Assembly: GCA_937892225.1 (NCBI GenBank)
Contig: CALAUH010000161.1
Location: 1 to 43,027 of the forward strand
Length of the DNA: 43,027 bases
Reading direction: 5' to 3'
DNA from: an uncultured Treponema sp.
GTDB lineage: Bacteria > Spirochaetota > Spirochaetia > Treponematales > Treponemataceae
The notes beneath the pieces are model-generated. The model was not told the origin of the DNA, searched no databases, and saw nothing but the letters and a program-made list of their open reading frames with translations. This document shows positions 1 to 8,782 of the stretch, one piece after another (within the stretch, counting starts at the first letter, position 1; each line of letters opens with the position of its first letter). The translations under genes were made by a program, and so were the position numbers.

Positions 1-347
1 GCTTTTATTTTTCACTAATTTGTAAGAATGCTTACTATGAAAATAAAAAATTATTTTAAGAAAACAATATTTAATAAAAGTATAAAATAAGTAGACAAAA
101 AATAATTAACTTTTTTATAACTTTTTTACTTTTACTTTTACACTTAAAGCTTCTAAATTTATCTAAATTTAAACCTTTTCTACTTATATAAATTTAAAAA
201 ATAAATGTAAAAAAGTTATATATAAATTTAAATAGAAATTTAAACGAGTTCTGCTATTGGCGTGTACATCAAAAAATAAAAAAGCGACTTTCTGAAACGT
301 TCAAAAAGTCGCAAACTCGTTAAAAAATGGATAATCTCGTTAAAAAT
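1..347. other. AT-rich non-coding left end
   Basis: No gene is supported here. The stretch is extremely A/T rich and repeats a TAAATTTAAA-like word about five times between positions 150 and 245, plus runs of TTTTAC around 121-150. A small inverted repeat GTAAG-AATG-CTTAC lies at 22-35. The integrase terminator and the TTTTAACGAG repeats occupy its right part. It could hold an attachment site or an AT-rich unwinding element; I found no convincing direct repeat matching the right end of the window. Confidence 0.6.
270..312 (-). terminator. Intrinsic terminator of the integrase gene
   Basis: On the minus strand an 8-bp stem GCGACTTT/AAAGTCGC (284-291 with 305-312), extended by an inner TGAA/TTCA pairing, is followed by a T-rich tail (positions 283 down to 270). 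It sits just past the integrase stop codon. Confidence 0.8.
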
Positions 348-366
348 TTACCCATTCTCGTTAAAA
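316..366. repeat. Three direct repeats of TTTTAACGAG
   Basis: The 10-mer CTCGTTAAAA (plus strand) occurs at 316-325, 336-345 and 357-366, spaced 20 and 21 bp, about two helical turns. The last copy lies in the final codons of the integrase. Regular spacing beside an integrase fits arm-type recombinase sites, but this is inference. Confidence 0.55.
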
Positions 367-1559
367 TCTTTTGGGAAAAATTCAATCATTTTGCTATTTT
401 GTTCAGCTAAATAATGCAGTGTATCGTCTAATTCGTTACGGGTATAATAATCAGTCATTTCGATTTCTGTATGACCAACCATTTTTCTAACAACTTCCCC
501 TTCGTATAAATTACGCATTCTAGTTACATAAGAATATCTTAAAGAGTGCATCGTTATCTTTCTTGCGCCGACGTCGATTCCGGATTTTTTGACAGCCCGG
601 TGAAATATATCTTCAATGTTGTCCATGTGATAGCAATTTTCACTAGGGGGCAATACAAAAATCTTTTCCATCCCATTTATATTTATTTTTTGTCTTTTTG
701 ATGACCAATGAGTAAATAAAAGTTCATCGCCTTTCTTTCCTGTTTTAATTATGTAATTCTGTAATAATTGAGCAGTTCCAGGAGGAATAAGAGCAATACG
801 CCAGCATTTATCCTCTTCGCTTCCAGTTTTGTTATAACTGTTTCGAACATCAGTAACGCGATCTAAAAAACCGTTTACTAGAATTGCTGATTCTTTGTAA
901 TAAAGCTGTTCTGGAGTAAAAGCACGAGCTTCACTTATGCGTAAACCAGCACTTAGTGTAAGTAATAATAATAAAAATGAAGCCTCGTCTGGAAAGTTTT
1001 CAGGAACAAAAAGCTGAAGGATTTCATTCATTGTGAGAATATCAGCTTTTTTTGATTTTTGAACAAACCTTTCAAATCTTGGAGGATTAACATCAATTCC
1101 ATTCCAAATAGCTTCAGTATATACATCTTCGATTGTTGTAATATATTGATTTTTCCAGGATGCAGAACAGTTATTAATAAGCAGAAGATGTCTTAATAAT
1201 TTTGTTGCAGTTAGATCTCGAATATCCATATCACCAAAATCTCTGATGATATAACCAATATACATTCTTTTAATTCTTAATGTATTTTCTTTAATTGATT
1301 TTCCCAGCTGAGCTCTTCTTAAATAATTCATACTTCCAGGAACAAACATTGCAGCACAAATATCTTTGATCAATGGTGATTTTAAAGTTTGTGGTTGAAG
1401 TTTTTGAATATATAATTCAGCTTCAAGTTTTGTTCTGCATTTTTTGCAAGCTCGTTGAATCTGTTTATTATGTTCTGGATTCCAATACCAGTAATACCAT
1501 TCTGTCTTTTTTTTTCCGTTTTTTAATGTTTTAGACTTCTTAAATATGTGATATTCCAT
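348..1559 (-). CDS. int: Tyrosine recombinase / phage integrase
   Basis: A 403-residue site-specific recombinase that would integrate and excise the phage. The catalytic set of the tyrosine recombinase family is visible: Arg207 in SAGLRISEAR, His338-x-x-Arg341 in MHSLRYSY, His363 in VGHTEIEMT, and the Tyr371/Tyr372 pair carrying the nucleophile. The N-terminal third should hold the arm-binding and core-binding domains; it contains a CKKC pair near residue 38. ATG is preceded by an AGGAT ribosome site. The gene ends at its own terminator and is flanked on both sides by short repeats that may be its binding sites. It is transcribed away from the early operon, next to the repressor, as in many temperate phages. 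Confidence 0.93.
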   Translation of the reverse strand: MEYHIFKKSKTLKNGKKKTEWYYWYWNPEHNKQIQRACKKCRTKLEAELYIQKLQPQTLKSPLIKDICAAMFVPGSMNYLRRAQLGKSIKENTLRIKRMYIGYIIRDFGDMDIRDLTATKLLRHLLLINNCSASWKNQYITTIEDVYTEAIWNGIDVNPPRFERFVQKSKKADILTMNEILQLFVPENFPDEASFLLLLLTLSAGLRISEARAFTPEQLYYKESAILVNGFLDRVTDVRNSYNKTGSEEDKCWRIALIPPGTAQLLQNYIIKTGKKGDELLFTHWSSKRQKININGMEKIFVLPPSENCYHMDNIEDIFHRAVKKSGIDVGARKITMHSLRYSYVTRMRNLYEGEVVRKMVGHTEIEMTDYYTRNELDDTLHYLAEQNSKMIEFFPKDFNENG

Positions 1560-1577
1560 AAAATAATCCTAAAAAAT

Positions 1578-1842
1578 ATTGAGTTTTTATTGAGTTTTTG
1601 CCTGATTAAACAAAAAATAGAAAATCAATAAAAAAGATAAATACTTGTAATACAATGATTTATGAAACAATAACAGAACTTTTGAACATCCAGCCAACTG
1701 GCTGTAGGTCAATAGGGGTTACTGCCATATACTTCGATTTACCTCTTTTTGTGGAAAAAACGACATAATTGTTTCGTTTCTTTTCGTTTTCGTATCCACC
1801 TTTTATTGAGCTTTTATTGAGTTTTGACAGGAAAAAACTCAA
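1578..1842. repeat. Five copies of ATTGAGTTTTT between int and the repressor
   Basis: The 11-mer ATTGAGTTTTT is perfectly tandem at 1578-1588 and 1589-1599, right upstream of the integrase start. A second tandem pair with one change each is at 1805-1815 and 1816-1826, and an inverted copy is at 1832-1842. A period of 11 bp places the copies on one face of the helix, typical of arm-type or excisionase sites. The 292-bp stretch 1560-1851 shows no other convincing gene. Confidence 0.6.
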
Positions 1843-1851
1843 TAAACCAAA

Positions 1852-2202
1852 TTACTTGCTTTTTCCGGCCATTGCTTTTACCGTACCTTCAATAATGCGT
1901 AAATTTGCCGGAGATAATAATTTAATGTCTTCAAGCATCTCGCTGTATTTTTTGTATTCAGCACAAAAAACAACATCAGGATTAAAGTCATCACCAGTAA
2001 CAAGGTATTCAACAGAAACACCTAAAATATTGGCAATCTTTACAGCCATATCAGCTCGCGGTAAACATGAACGTCTACGCCAGCCGTTATAAGTATCCCT
2101 TGGAGATTTATGCTCCTCATCACATACCATTTCCATCAATCCATCAATGGAAAGACCTTTGAGCTTTGCAAGCTCTCTTACTCTATTAAAAAATTCCACC
2201 AC
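1852..2202 (-). CDS. XRE-type repressor
   Basis: A 116-residue DNA-binding protein, probably the lysogeny repressor. The N-terminal half is a helix-turn-helix of the Cro/CI (XRE) type, with the typical ending KIANILGVSVEYLVTGDD. No LexA-like self-cleavage domain follows, so induction would need another route. I chose the GTG at 2202 because GGAGG lies six bases upstream; the open frame runs further but that part is poor in coding character. It is divergent from the early operon, the classic position for a repressor acting on the promoter at 2277-2305 and on its own. Confidence 0.8.
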   Translation of the reverse strand: MVEFFNRVRELAKLKGLSIDGLMEMVCDEEHKSPRDTYNGWRRRSCLPRADMAVKIANILGVSVEYLVTGDDFNPDVVFCAEYKKYSEMLEDIKLLSPANLRIIEGTVKAMAGKSK

Positions 2203-2276
2203 TTGTGACCTCCGTATGTGGACAATCTTACACCACAATTTAAAATAAATAAATGTATAAAAAAACATAATTTTAC

Positions 2277-2305
2277 TTGACATTGTGTAAATTACGACAT
2301 ATTAT
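2277..2305 (+). promoter_or_regulatory. Early promoter (sigma-70 type)
   Basis: TTGACA at 2277-2282, a 17-bp spacer, and TATTAT at 2300-2305. It points into the early operon starting at 2373. Several GTGT/ACAC half-sites surround it (near 2231, 2285, 2318, 2326 and 2354) and could be repressor operators. Confidence 0.8.
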
Positions 2306-2372
2306 CTTTCTTGTAAGGTGTTTTTAACACTCTTGCAAAATTATATGTTTATAACACCACAAGGAGAAAATT

Positions 2373-2552
2373 ATGCCAGAGTTGTATGAATCAAATGTAG
2401 CTGTTGCTTTAACAAAAGGAGAGCGAGCCGCACTTAAACAGTATCTGTTCGATACAGGAATGTCTCAGAAAGGATTAATGAGACAGTTAATTCTTAAACT
2501 TCTTACTGAAAAAAAATACTTACCTGCTGCTGAGAATAAGGAATCAAAATGA
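2373..2552 (+). CDS. Small ribbon-helix-helix-like protein, first early gene
   Basis: A 59-residue protein starting MPELYESNVAVALTKGER, with ATG preceded by AAGGAG. The pattern of a short strand followed by two helices (ALKQYLFDTGMS, KGLMRQLILKLL) resembles ribbon-helix-helix DNA-binding proteins. It is the first gene after the early promoter, so it may regulate that promoter. Its stop overlaps the next start as ATGA, implying translational coupling. Function is inferred from fold resemblance only. Confidence 0.65.
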   Translation: MPELYESNVAVALTKGERAALKQYLFDTGMSQKGLMRQLILKLLTEKKYLPAAENKESK

Positions 2553-2797
2553 CAGAAATGCAGGAAAAAATCTGGACAACCTTAATCAATAAAGAGTATG
2601 AACCAAAAAATAAAATGGCAATTTTTATTGATGGTGAATTTTTTGCTTCATTGTTCCAGGCTGGAATTGATTCTGATATTTCATTTACCTGGTTATCATT
2701 GCAGCTTAAAAAATCACATGGCTCTCCAGTTGTAATTAAAGGCAAACTTGTTGTAACAGAAAAATGGGTAAGAGGTCATCCGGAATGTCTGGGTTAA
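2549..2797 (+). CDS. Hypothetical early protein
   Basis: An 82-residue protein that I do not recognise. It overlaps the preceding stop as ATGA and runs into the next gene. Composition is ordinary with no membrane segment. It belongs to the early operon with SSB and ParA. Confidence 0.6.
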   Translation: MTEMQEKIWTTLINKEYEPKNKMAIFIDGEFFASLFQAGIDSDISFTWLSLQLKKSHGSPVVIKGKLVVTEKWVRGHPECLG

Positions 2798-3156
2798 ATG
2801 AAATTGAAAAACTTAATCATCAATCTGTAATGATAGAGCTTCAAAAGACTCAGTTACAAATTGTTGAATTAAAAAATCTTTTTTTGCAAACAAACTTCCA
2901 AAAAAATATTCCTGAGTACGTTACTTTGAAAATGGCAGCGGAATTGAAAGGTGTTACTTCATACGAAAATTTGCAAAAAAAGACATGGCAACAACCATGC
3001 TGTGGAACTAATGCAATACGTGTAAATGGACGTAAAGCTTGGAAAAGACAGGATGTAATTGAATGGCTTGCAGTAACAGATTCATCATTAGAATCTTATG
3101 CAAGAAAAATGAATGTAGATATTAGCCGTCATTTTAAGAATGGCAAAAATATTTAG
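2785..3156 (+). CDS. Helix-turn-helix DNA-binding protein
   Basis: About 123 residues. An N-terminal helical, possibly coiled region (residues 1-45) is followed by a MerR/excisionase-like winged helix: YVTLKMAAELKGVTSYENLQ, a wing, then GRKAWKRQDVIEWL. I prefer the ATG at 2785, which has AGAGG at suitable distance, over the in-frame ATG at 2764, which lacks a ribosome site. It may be a recombination directionality factor or a replication regulator. Confidence 0.65.
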   Translation: MSGLNEIEKLNHQSVMIELQKTQLQIVELKNLFLQTNFQKNIPEYVTLKMAAELKGVTSYENLQKKTWQQPCCGTNAIRVNGRKAWKRQDVIEWLAVTDSSLESYARKMNVDISRHFKNGKNI

Positions 3157-3166
3157 GAGGCAATAA

Positions 3167-3601
3167 ATGGCAGGTGATACAAATTGCTTGTTTATGAAAG
3201 GACGTATGGTTAAATCAGCCGAAACGAAATATCCCCGTGAAGGAATGGCAGTGGTTGATTTTACTATAGCCGTTAATGAATCAATTAAAAAAAATGATTC
3301 ATGGGAAAAAAGACCAAATTATTTTGATTGTTCCTGGATTGGTAATTACGCAAAAACAATTGCTCCATCTATGACAAAAGGGCGCGAAGTTTTTGTAACA
3401 GGTAAACTTCACCAGGACCGATGGGAAAAAGATGGTCAGAAACAGTCAAAAATTGTTATTAAATGTGAAAATGTCGATTTAGGACGTCTTCCAGAAAGAA
3501 ATAAAGATAATGTATCTTCTGGAGTTCCTGCTTCTGATTCTTATACAGCTGAAGATTATGAAAGCAGTTCAGATGAACCGCCTGATCAAATTCCATTCTA
3601 A
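3167..3601 (+). CDS. ssb: Single-stranded DNA-binding protein
   Basis: A 144-residue SSB. The OB-fold core is seen in the N-terminal 105 residues (FMKGRMVKSAE, VVDFTIAVNE, YFDCSWIG, GREVFVTGKLH). A flexible acidic linker leads to the terminal tip PPDQIPF, which in SSB proteins recruits partner enzymes. It coats single strands during phage replication. AGGAGG lies ahead of the start. It is placed between the small regulators and ParA in one operon. Confidence 0.92.
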   Translation: MAGDTNCLFMKGRMVKSAETKYPREGMAVVDFTIAVNESIKKNDSWEKRPNYFDCSWIGNYAKTIAPSMTKGREVFVTGKLHQDRWEKDGQKQSKIVIKCENVDLGRLPERNKDNVSSGVPASDSYTAEDYESSSDEPPDQIPF

Positions 3602-3630
3602 CAAAAAAAACAAATCACAAGGAGATTATT

Positions 3631-4359
3631 ATGGCCAGAATATTAACCACCTCGAACGGAAAAGGTGGAACGGGAAAAACAACTCTAAACACTTTTATTG
3701 CAGAAACACTTTTTGCTCATGGTTTTGATGTATTACTTATAGACCTTGATCATAACTGTTGTCTTTCTGAAATGTATGGTTTTGAACTTAAAGATGAAAC
3801 TTCAAAAGCATTTTTAAGCGGTAAAATGGTAAAACCTTACAACATTAAAAAATCTGTTACGGCAAAAATGGATATTATTCCATCAGATCTTGATATGAAT
3901 ATGCTTGCAAATATCATGGATACGCAATTAAAAATTCAATTAAAAAAATCTGGATTTTTGTCACAGTATGAATACATAATCATTGATCCTCCTGGAACCT
4001 GGAATGCTCAAGCACGTAATGCAGTTTTTGCAGCAGATACAATTATTATTTCAGGAACCTGTTCTAATCTTGATTTACGTGCAACTAAAAATTATTTTGA
4101 CCAGCTTTCAAATTGTTGTCTGGATTCTGAAGTTTTTGTCGTTTGTAATAAATACAAAAAAGAACTGAATCCAGATGGAATCTTTGAAGCGTATAAAGAA
4201 CAGTTCCAGGATTTTCTTTTAGACTTCCCTATTCCAGATGTAAAAAGTTTTAAGAAATTTGTTGCTGATCCAATGAATTATAAAATCCATCCAACTGTAA
4301 AAGCACGTTTAGAAAAATTTGTTGAAACAGTCACTTGTTTCAAGGAGAATTTATTATGA
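3631..4359 (+). CDS. parA: ParA-family partition ATPase
   Basis: A 242-residue ATPase with the deviant Walker A motif KGGTGKTT at residues 11-18, a following DLDHN segment (Walker A') and DPPG as Walker B. This is the ParA/Soj family that moves or segregates DNA on the nucleoid together with ParB. Length is typical of the small ParA class without an N-terminal DNA-binding domain. AAGGAG precedes ATG. The stop overlaps the next gene as ATGA. Its ParB partner is two genes downstream. Confidence 0.92.
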   Translation: MARILTTSNGKGGTGKTTLNTFIAETLFAHGFDVLLIDLDHNCCLSEMYGFELKDETSKAFLSGKMVKPYNIKKSVTAKMDIIPSDLDMNMLANIMDTQLKIQLKKSGFLSQYEYIIIDPPGTWNAQARNAVFAADTIIISGTCSNLDLRATKNYFDQLSNCCLDSEVFVVCNKYKKELNPDGIFEAYKEQFQDFLLDFPIPDVKSFKKFVADPMNYKIHPTVKARLEKFVETVTCFKENLL

Positions 4360-4631
4360 AAAACTCAAGAAAATATATGTTCGTCAGTATACCATTTTGT
4401 GTACAGCATGAAGGATTTCAACCATGTGTTAGAAGAATTCGTATCAGTGCTTTTTGTCCTAAATGTGGTCAACCTAGGGGAAAAGTTTTTTCTCATAATA
4501 TGCGTTCTTATGACGGAAGTAGGTATGTGATTTGTGATGGATGGGAAAATCCATGTGGTCATATTGATAAATATGAAGATGTTGTAAATGAATTTTTGAA
4601 TCGTAAATGCAAGGAGATTAAAAATGCCTAA
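4356..4631 (+). CDS. Small zinc-ribbon protein between parA and parB
   Basis: A 91-residue protein starting MKNSRKYMFVSIPF. It holds a possible four-cysteine metal site: CPKCGQPRGK followed by CDGWENPCGH. It overlaps parA by ATGA and parB by 8 bases, so its translation is tied to both. Function is unknown; location suggests a role in partition or replication control. Confidence 0.65.
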   Translation: MKNSRKYMFVSIPFCVQHEGFQPCVRRIRISAFCPKCGQPRGKVFSHNMRSYDGSRYVICDGWENPCGHIDKYEDVVNEFLNRKCKEIKNA

Positions 4632-5487
4632 ATTACCAACTGGAAATTCTTTAACAATGAAAATTGCTCTCTCTCAGGTAATTGAAACTGGAAATGTTCG
4701 TAGAAATTATGATGAGGAAGAAATAAAACTGCTTGCTGATTCAATATATAAATATGGACTTCTTAATCCTATATCCGTAAAATTTTTACGGGAAGATGAA
4801 AATGGCATAAAGTTATATGAACTTGTTGCTGGACATCGACGAATACGAGCTTTTAAATATTTGTGTAAACTCGGACAAGATTATACACAGATTACAGCTT
4901 CAATCTGTAAAGGTCAAAAAGAAATTTTACAGCTTGTTGAAAATATTCAACGTGAAGATTTAAACACATTGGATAAAGAAACAGCTTTACAGGCTTTAAT
5001 TACTGCCGGATTAAGCCAGCAGGAAATAGCAGAAGAGCTTTCTAAGCCAATAAGCTGGGTACATGATAATCTTTCTGGAACTCAAGTTAGAGAAACACTT
5101 GAAGCTCAGGGGATTGATACAACCGGCATTAGTACAAAAGCTCTTTCTCAGCTCGGATCTGTTCCAGGAGAAAAACTTCCGCAGGTTGCTGAATCTATGA
5201 AGGCAAAAGGCGGAACAGTTAAAGCTGCAACTGATGCTTTGAATAATTTTAGAAAAGAAAATGGTATTGCAGCTCCCAAAAATAAAAAAGCAAAAGAACC
5301 GGATTTCGAACCAGAACCAATAACAATAGCAATTGAAAATGTAATTGGAGAAATTACTGATTATAAACTTCGTCAACTTCAAAAAACATCTGATACTAAA
5401 ACTCCTTACAAAGCAATTATTACAGATGCAATTACAAAAATTTGTAATGATTTAATATCGTTGTTTGAAGCTTATCAGCATAATTAG
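4624..5487 (+). CDS. parB: ParB/Spo0J-family partition protein
   Basis: A 287-residue protein with the ParB N-terminal nuclease-like/CTPase domain. It shows NVRRNYDEEEIKLLADSIYK, then YELVAGHRRIRAFKYL (the GxxRxxA-type box) and QLVENIQREDLN, followed by a helix-turn-helix (GLSQQEIAEELSKPISWVHD). The C-terminal ~100 residues would dimerise. With ParA it could segregate an extrachromosomal form. No parS site of the common TGTTTCACGTGAAACA type is visible nearby, so its DNA target is unknown. Confidence 0.9.
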   Translation: MPKLPTGNSLTMKIALSQVIETGNVRRNYDEEEIKLLADSIYKYGLLNPISVKFLREDENGIKLYELVAGHRRIRAFKYLCKLGQDYTQITASICKGQKEILQLVENIQREDLNTLDKETALQALITAGLSQQEIAEELSKPISWVHDNLSGTQVRETLEAQGIDTTGISTKALSQLGSVPGEKLPQVAESMKAKGGTVKAATDALNNFRKENGIAAPKNKKAKEPDFEPEPITIAIENVIGEITDYKLRQLQKTSDTKTPYKAIITDAITKICNDLISLFEAYQHN

Positions 5488-5498
5488 GAATCATAAAA

Positions 5499-5705
5499 AT
5501 GAATAAAAAACCCGGCTGGACCTATAAATATTCTGAAGAATTGTCTCAATGGATTGCACGACATGATGAGTCCGGCTGGGTTTACTGTGAAGATGGCACA
5601 AAATACAGTCCTAAAGAAATTGCAATAATTATAAAAAATCATAAAAAAATGAGCAAAATCGCGCATGAAGTTAAAAAAGTTTTTGATGGTGAAATTATTA
5701 AATAG
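5499..5705 (+). CDS. Hypothetical small protein
   Basis: A 68-residue basic protein rich in Trp and Tyr at its N-terminus (KPGWTYKYSEELSQW). I do not recognise it. It sits between parB and the primase in the same operon with short spacing. Conservation of an SPKEIAIIIKNHKK helix suggests a real gene. Confidence 0.6.
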   Translation: MNKKPGWTYKYSEELSQWIARHDESGWVYCEDGTKYSPKEIAIIIKNHKKMSKIAHEVKKVFDGEIIK

Positions 5706-5716
5706 GCAGGTTATAT

Positions 5717-8700
5717 ATGGATTTTAGCATTTACAAGAATAGACTTTATGATTATCTCAAAATAATGGGTATTGAAGCTCATCGCGGATTAATAAGATGT
5801 ATTAACCCCGCGCATGAAGATCATAATCCATCATGTGAGTTATGGGATGATCACTTTAAATGTTATTCAGGGTCTTGTGGATGTAATGGTGATATATATG
5901 ACGCTGTTGAGCTTTTGGAAGGAATTACAAATAAATCGGAGCAATATAAACATCTTGAAAAAATTTTTGGTGGTCATTATGTTCCAAAACCGTTAGATAA
6001 AAAACCTGAAGAAAAAGAAGAAAAACCTAAGTTTATTCCAGATTCTGAAGCAAGTGCTAAATTAGATAGTTACCTGAAAATAAATGAAAATACAAAACCA
6101 GCAGTTTTAAATTTTCTTTCAGAAAGATGTACAAAAACAACAAAAGGTTTGTTTTCACAGTATTCAGAAGAAATTCTTGATAATTTAGTTAATTATTTTG
6201 GATACTGGCCAGGATTGTCTATCGCAAGAAATGATCTTGGAAATACAACAATTTATAAAGCTGGTATTCCAACTAAACCAAATTCACAAGGTCAATACGC
6301 ATGGGAACATTCAGGCGTTACATTAAAAATCGGTTTTGGTTATAAGCTGCATTTTTATTCAGATGGAAGATGTGATAAAAGAGGCAGTTTAAGCTGTTGC
6401 ACCTTCCCTACTCCAAATGATATTGAAAATAAATTGCAAGAAGAAGGAATTGTTCTTGTTGAAGGAGAAATGGATGCAATTGTTTGTCGAGCTGCCGGAT
6501 TCAACAATGTTTTTTCTACTGGAGGTACAAACGGTTTAACTAAACCTAAAATAAAAAAATATCTAACAAATGTAAAAAAAATTACAATCTTTTTCGATAA
6601 CGACGAGCCGGGCAAAGTCGCCGCCGGATTAATTGCGTCGCAACATTCAACCTCTTTACCTGAAAAACTTTTACAGGCAGGATTCCAGGGTAAAATCTAT
6701 ATTGCTCAATTAGAAGAATTTAAGGATCCTGATGAGTGTGTATGTAACCAAAGAACTGATCTTATTACAAAAGCTTTAAATAACGCTATTGAATATGGCA
6801 CTAAACCACAACAAATAACAAAAAATCTTATTCCAGCTGTAACTTTGCGCCGTTTAATCAAATCTATAAAAACTGCAAACATTACAAAAAAGGAATTGGA
6901 TAATTTCTACACTGCCCTTCTGAAGATTTCTCCAAGAGATAAAGAAACAAAGGATATATTCTTGGAACTTGGATTAACTCAAAGAAAAATAGATAGTGCA
7001 GCTGCTTCAAGTGTTGAAGCTTCTTATGTTCATACAGTTGCTGCTAAATATCTTTCTTATTATTGGCAACGCAAATTTAATGAATATGTTAAAAGTAACA
7101 CGGCATTAAATAAAGAATATGCCATAACTCCAATTGTACAAATTAATTTTTCTGATATTGAAAATGATGAAAATTACTCTCGTTTTATCTGGAATAAAGG
7201 TGAAAACTCAGCAGCTTTACTTGTTGCAAAAGTTGTAAAAGATAGATTTATCTATGTTGAAGATGAAAAAAAATATTTCTTTTTTAATGGGCATATATGG
7301 GAAAGAAAATCTGATATTTTAAGGATTATATATAACATTCTTTATGCTTTAATTGTGTATTACGAAAATGTTACTGAAGATAAAAATAAAGATTTTTATT
7401 CGCAAATTGCAAAATTAAAAAACTGTATTGAACAAAGAAAGTTTTTAACAGCTGTAGCAAAAAACTTTTCTGAACTCCCTACGATATTTAAAGAATCAAT
7501 CACTTTTGATGGACCTCAGGTCCAGGAAACTTTAACGCTCGAAGATGGCGTTTTAGACTTTTCCGGAAAAGAATTAAAAATAAGAGACTCTCATCCAAAT
7601 GAATACAGATTAAGAGTTTTACCTTATAAAGTTGATGATGTAATGCAAGCTACAAAACCTGCTAATTTTTTAAAATTTATGCACTCCAATTTTAAAAATG
7701 AAGACACTTTAAAAACTCTTTTTTATTACTTGTCTTTAATACCATCAAGATGTGCTCAATATAAAGTTGGAGGAATTTTTATTGGAACTGGCGGAACGGG
7801 AAAAACTACCACAATGAAAATTATTTCAGATCTTTATCCAAAAATGACAACTCCTATTCCTAGACAGATAATTATGCTTAATAAAGATATTCGTAATTAT
7901 TCTGGAGGAGCTCAACCAGAAATTGCAGAACTTGAAGGTATGGGAGCTGGAATATCCGATGAAACCCAAAGAAATGATATGTTAAACTCTGCTGTTTTTA
8001 AACAGCTTACTGGTGGCGGTACAATGAAAGCTCGTCGCCTTTATGCAAATGCTAAAGAGTTTAAACCAACTGCTCAAACAATTATTCTTACAAACTACCT
8101 TCCACGTTTCGACAATAAAGATCCGGCAACAATTGATCGAATGGTCGTAATTCCTTTTTCTGTAGTTCATAAACGTGGAGAAGATAAAGACTTCAAAGAT
8201 GAAAATGATATTTTTGAATTGTTACGTCCAGAATATCCAGGTATTGTTAAACTTTTCGCTGAATATTATATCCATTTAAAAACAGATTATAAAGGCAAGA
8301 TTCCATTATCAAAAGAATGTCAATCTTATAAAGATGACTATGTAGAAGACCAGGCAACTGACCTTGACCGTTTTGTAAAAGAAAATATTGAATTTATTAA
8401 AGATGAAAATGCTTTTGTTAAAGTTAAAGATCTTTATGCACGTTATTGCGAAATTAATAACATTGAATTAAATGAAAAAGGACAACCAGTTGAAAAAGAT
8501 GCCTGGACACAAAATAAACTCACTCATTTCTTAAAATCTGATTACACAGAAATTCATATCAAGCAAAAGCGTTTTGGAGGGGCTCCTGAACAAATTATTA
8601 TAAACATGAAATTAAAAGATAATCCTAATTTAAAAAAGCCTGAAGAAAAGAAAATAGTACAACAGGAATTGAAATCTCAGGATACTAAAAAAGAATTTGT

Positions 8701-8782
8701 ACCACCTAAATATGATTACAATTCAAAAGCTCCTGAAGAAAACCCTTTTGAGGATAACGATGAACAGTTTGATATTTTCTAA
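5717..8782 (+). CDS. Primase-helicase (Toprim plus D5/P4-type ATPase)
   Basis: A 1021-residue replication protein. Residues 28-56 hold a CHC2-like zinc site (C28, H33, C40, C49, C54, C56). A Toprim domain follows near residues 245-310, with LVEGEMDAIVCRAAG and FFDNDEPGK. The C-terminal half is a phage/plasmid superfamily 3-type helicase with Walker A GTGGTGKTT near residue 690, preceded by a D5-like N-terminal region. It would prime and unwind phage DNA, working with the SSB encoded upstream. It is the longest gene of the window and the main reason to see the early region as a self-sufficient replicon. Confidence 0.9.
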   Translation: MDFSIYKNRLYDYLKIMGIEAHRGLIRCINPAHEDHNPSCELWDDHFKCYSGSCGCNGDIYDAVELLEGITNKSEQYKHLEKIFGGHYVPKPLDKKPEEKEEKPKFIPDSEASAKLDSYLKINENTKPAVLNFLSERCTKTTKGLFSQYSEEILDNLVNYFGYWPGLSIARNDLGNTTIYKAGIPTKPNSQGQYAWEHSGVTLKIGFGYKLHFYSDGRCDKRGSLSCCTFPTPNDIENKLQEEGIVLVEGEMDAIVCRAAGFNNVFSTGGTNGLTKPKIKKYLTNVKKITIFFDNDEPGKVAAGLIASQHSTSLPEKLLQAGFQGKIYIAQLEEFKDPDECVCNQRTDLITKALNNAIEYGTKPQQITKNLIPAVTLRRLIKSIKTANITKKELDNFYTALLKISPRDKETKDIFLELGLTQRKIDSAAASSVEASYVHTVAAKYLSYYWQRKFNEYVKSNTALNKEYAITPIVQINFSDIENDENYSRFIWNKGENSAALLVAKVVKDRFIYVEDEKKYFFFNGHIWERKSDILRIIYNILYALIVYYENVTEDKNKDFYSQIAKLKNCIEQRKFLTAVAKNFSELPTIFKESITFDGPQVQETLTLEDGVLDFSGKELKIRDSHPNEYRLRVLPYKVDDVMQATKPANFLKFMHSNFKNEDTLKTLFYYLSLIPSRCAQYKVGGIFIGTGGTGKTTTMKIISDLYPKMTTPIPRQIIMLNKDIRNYSGGAQPEIAELEGMGAGISDETQRNDMLNSAVFKQLTGGGTMKARRLYANAKEFKPTAQTIILTNYLPRFDNKDPATIDRMVVIPFSVVHKRGEDKDFKDENDIFELLRPEYPGIVKLFAEYYIHLKTDYKGKIPLSKECQSYKDDYVEDQATDLDRFVKENIEFIKDENAFVKVKDLYARYCEINNIELNEKGQPVEKDAWTQNKLTHFLKSDYTEIHIKQKRFGGAPEQIIINMKLKDNPNLKKPEEKKIVQQELKSQDTKKEFVPPKYDYNSKAPEENPFEDNDEQFDIF

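Noticed and set aside
1660..1842. Possible 60-residue minus-strand protein between int and the repressor
   Set aside because: It needs a TTG start inside the ATTGAG repeats and has no ribosome site at the right distance. The repeats explain the sequence better.
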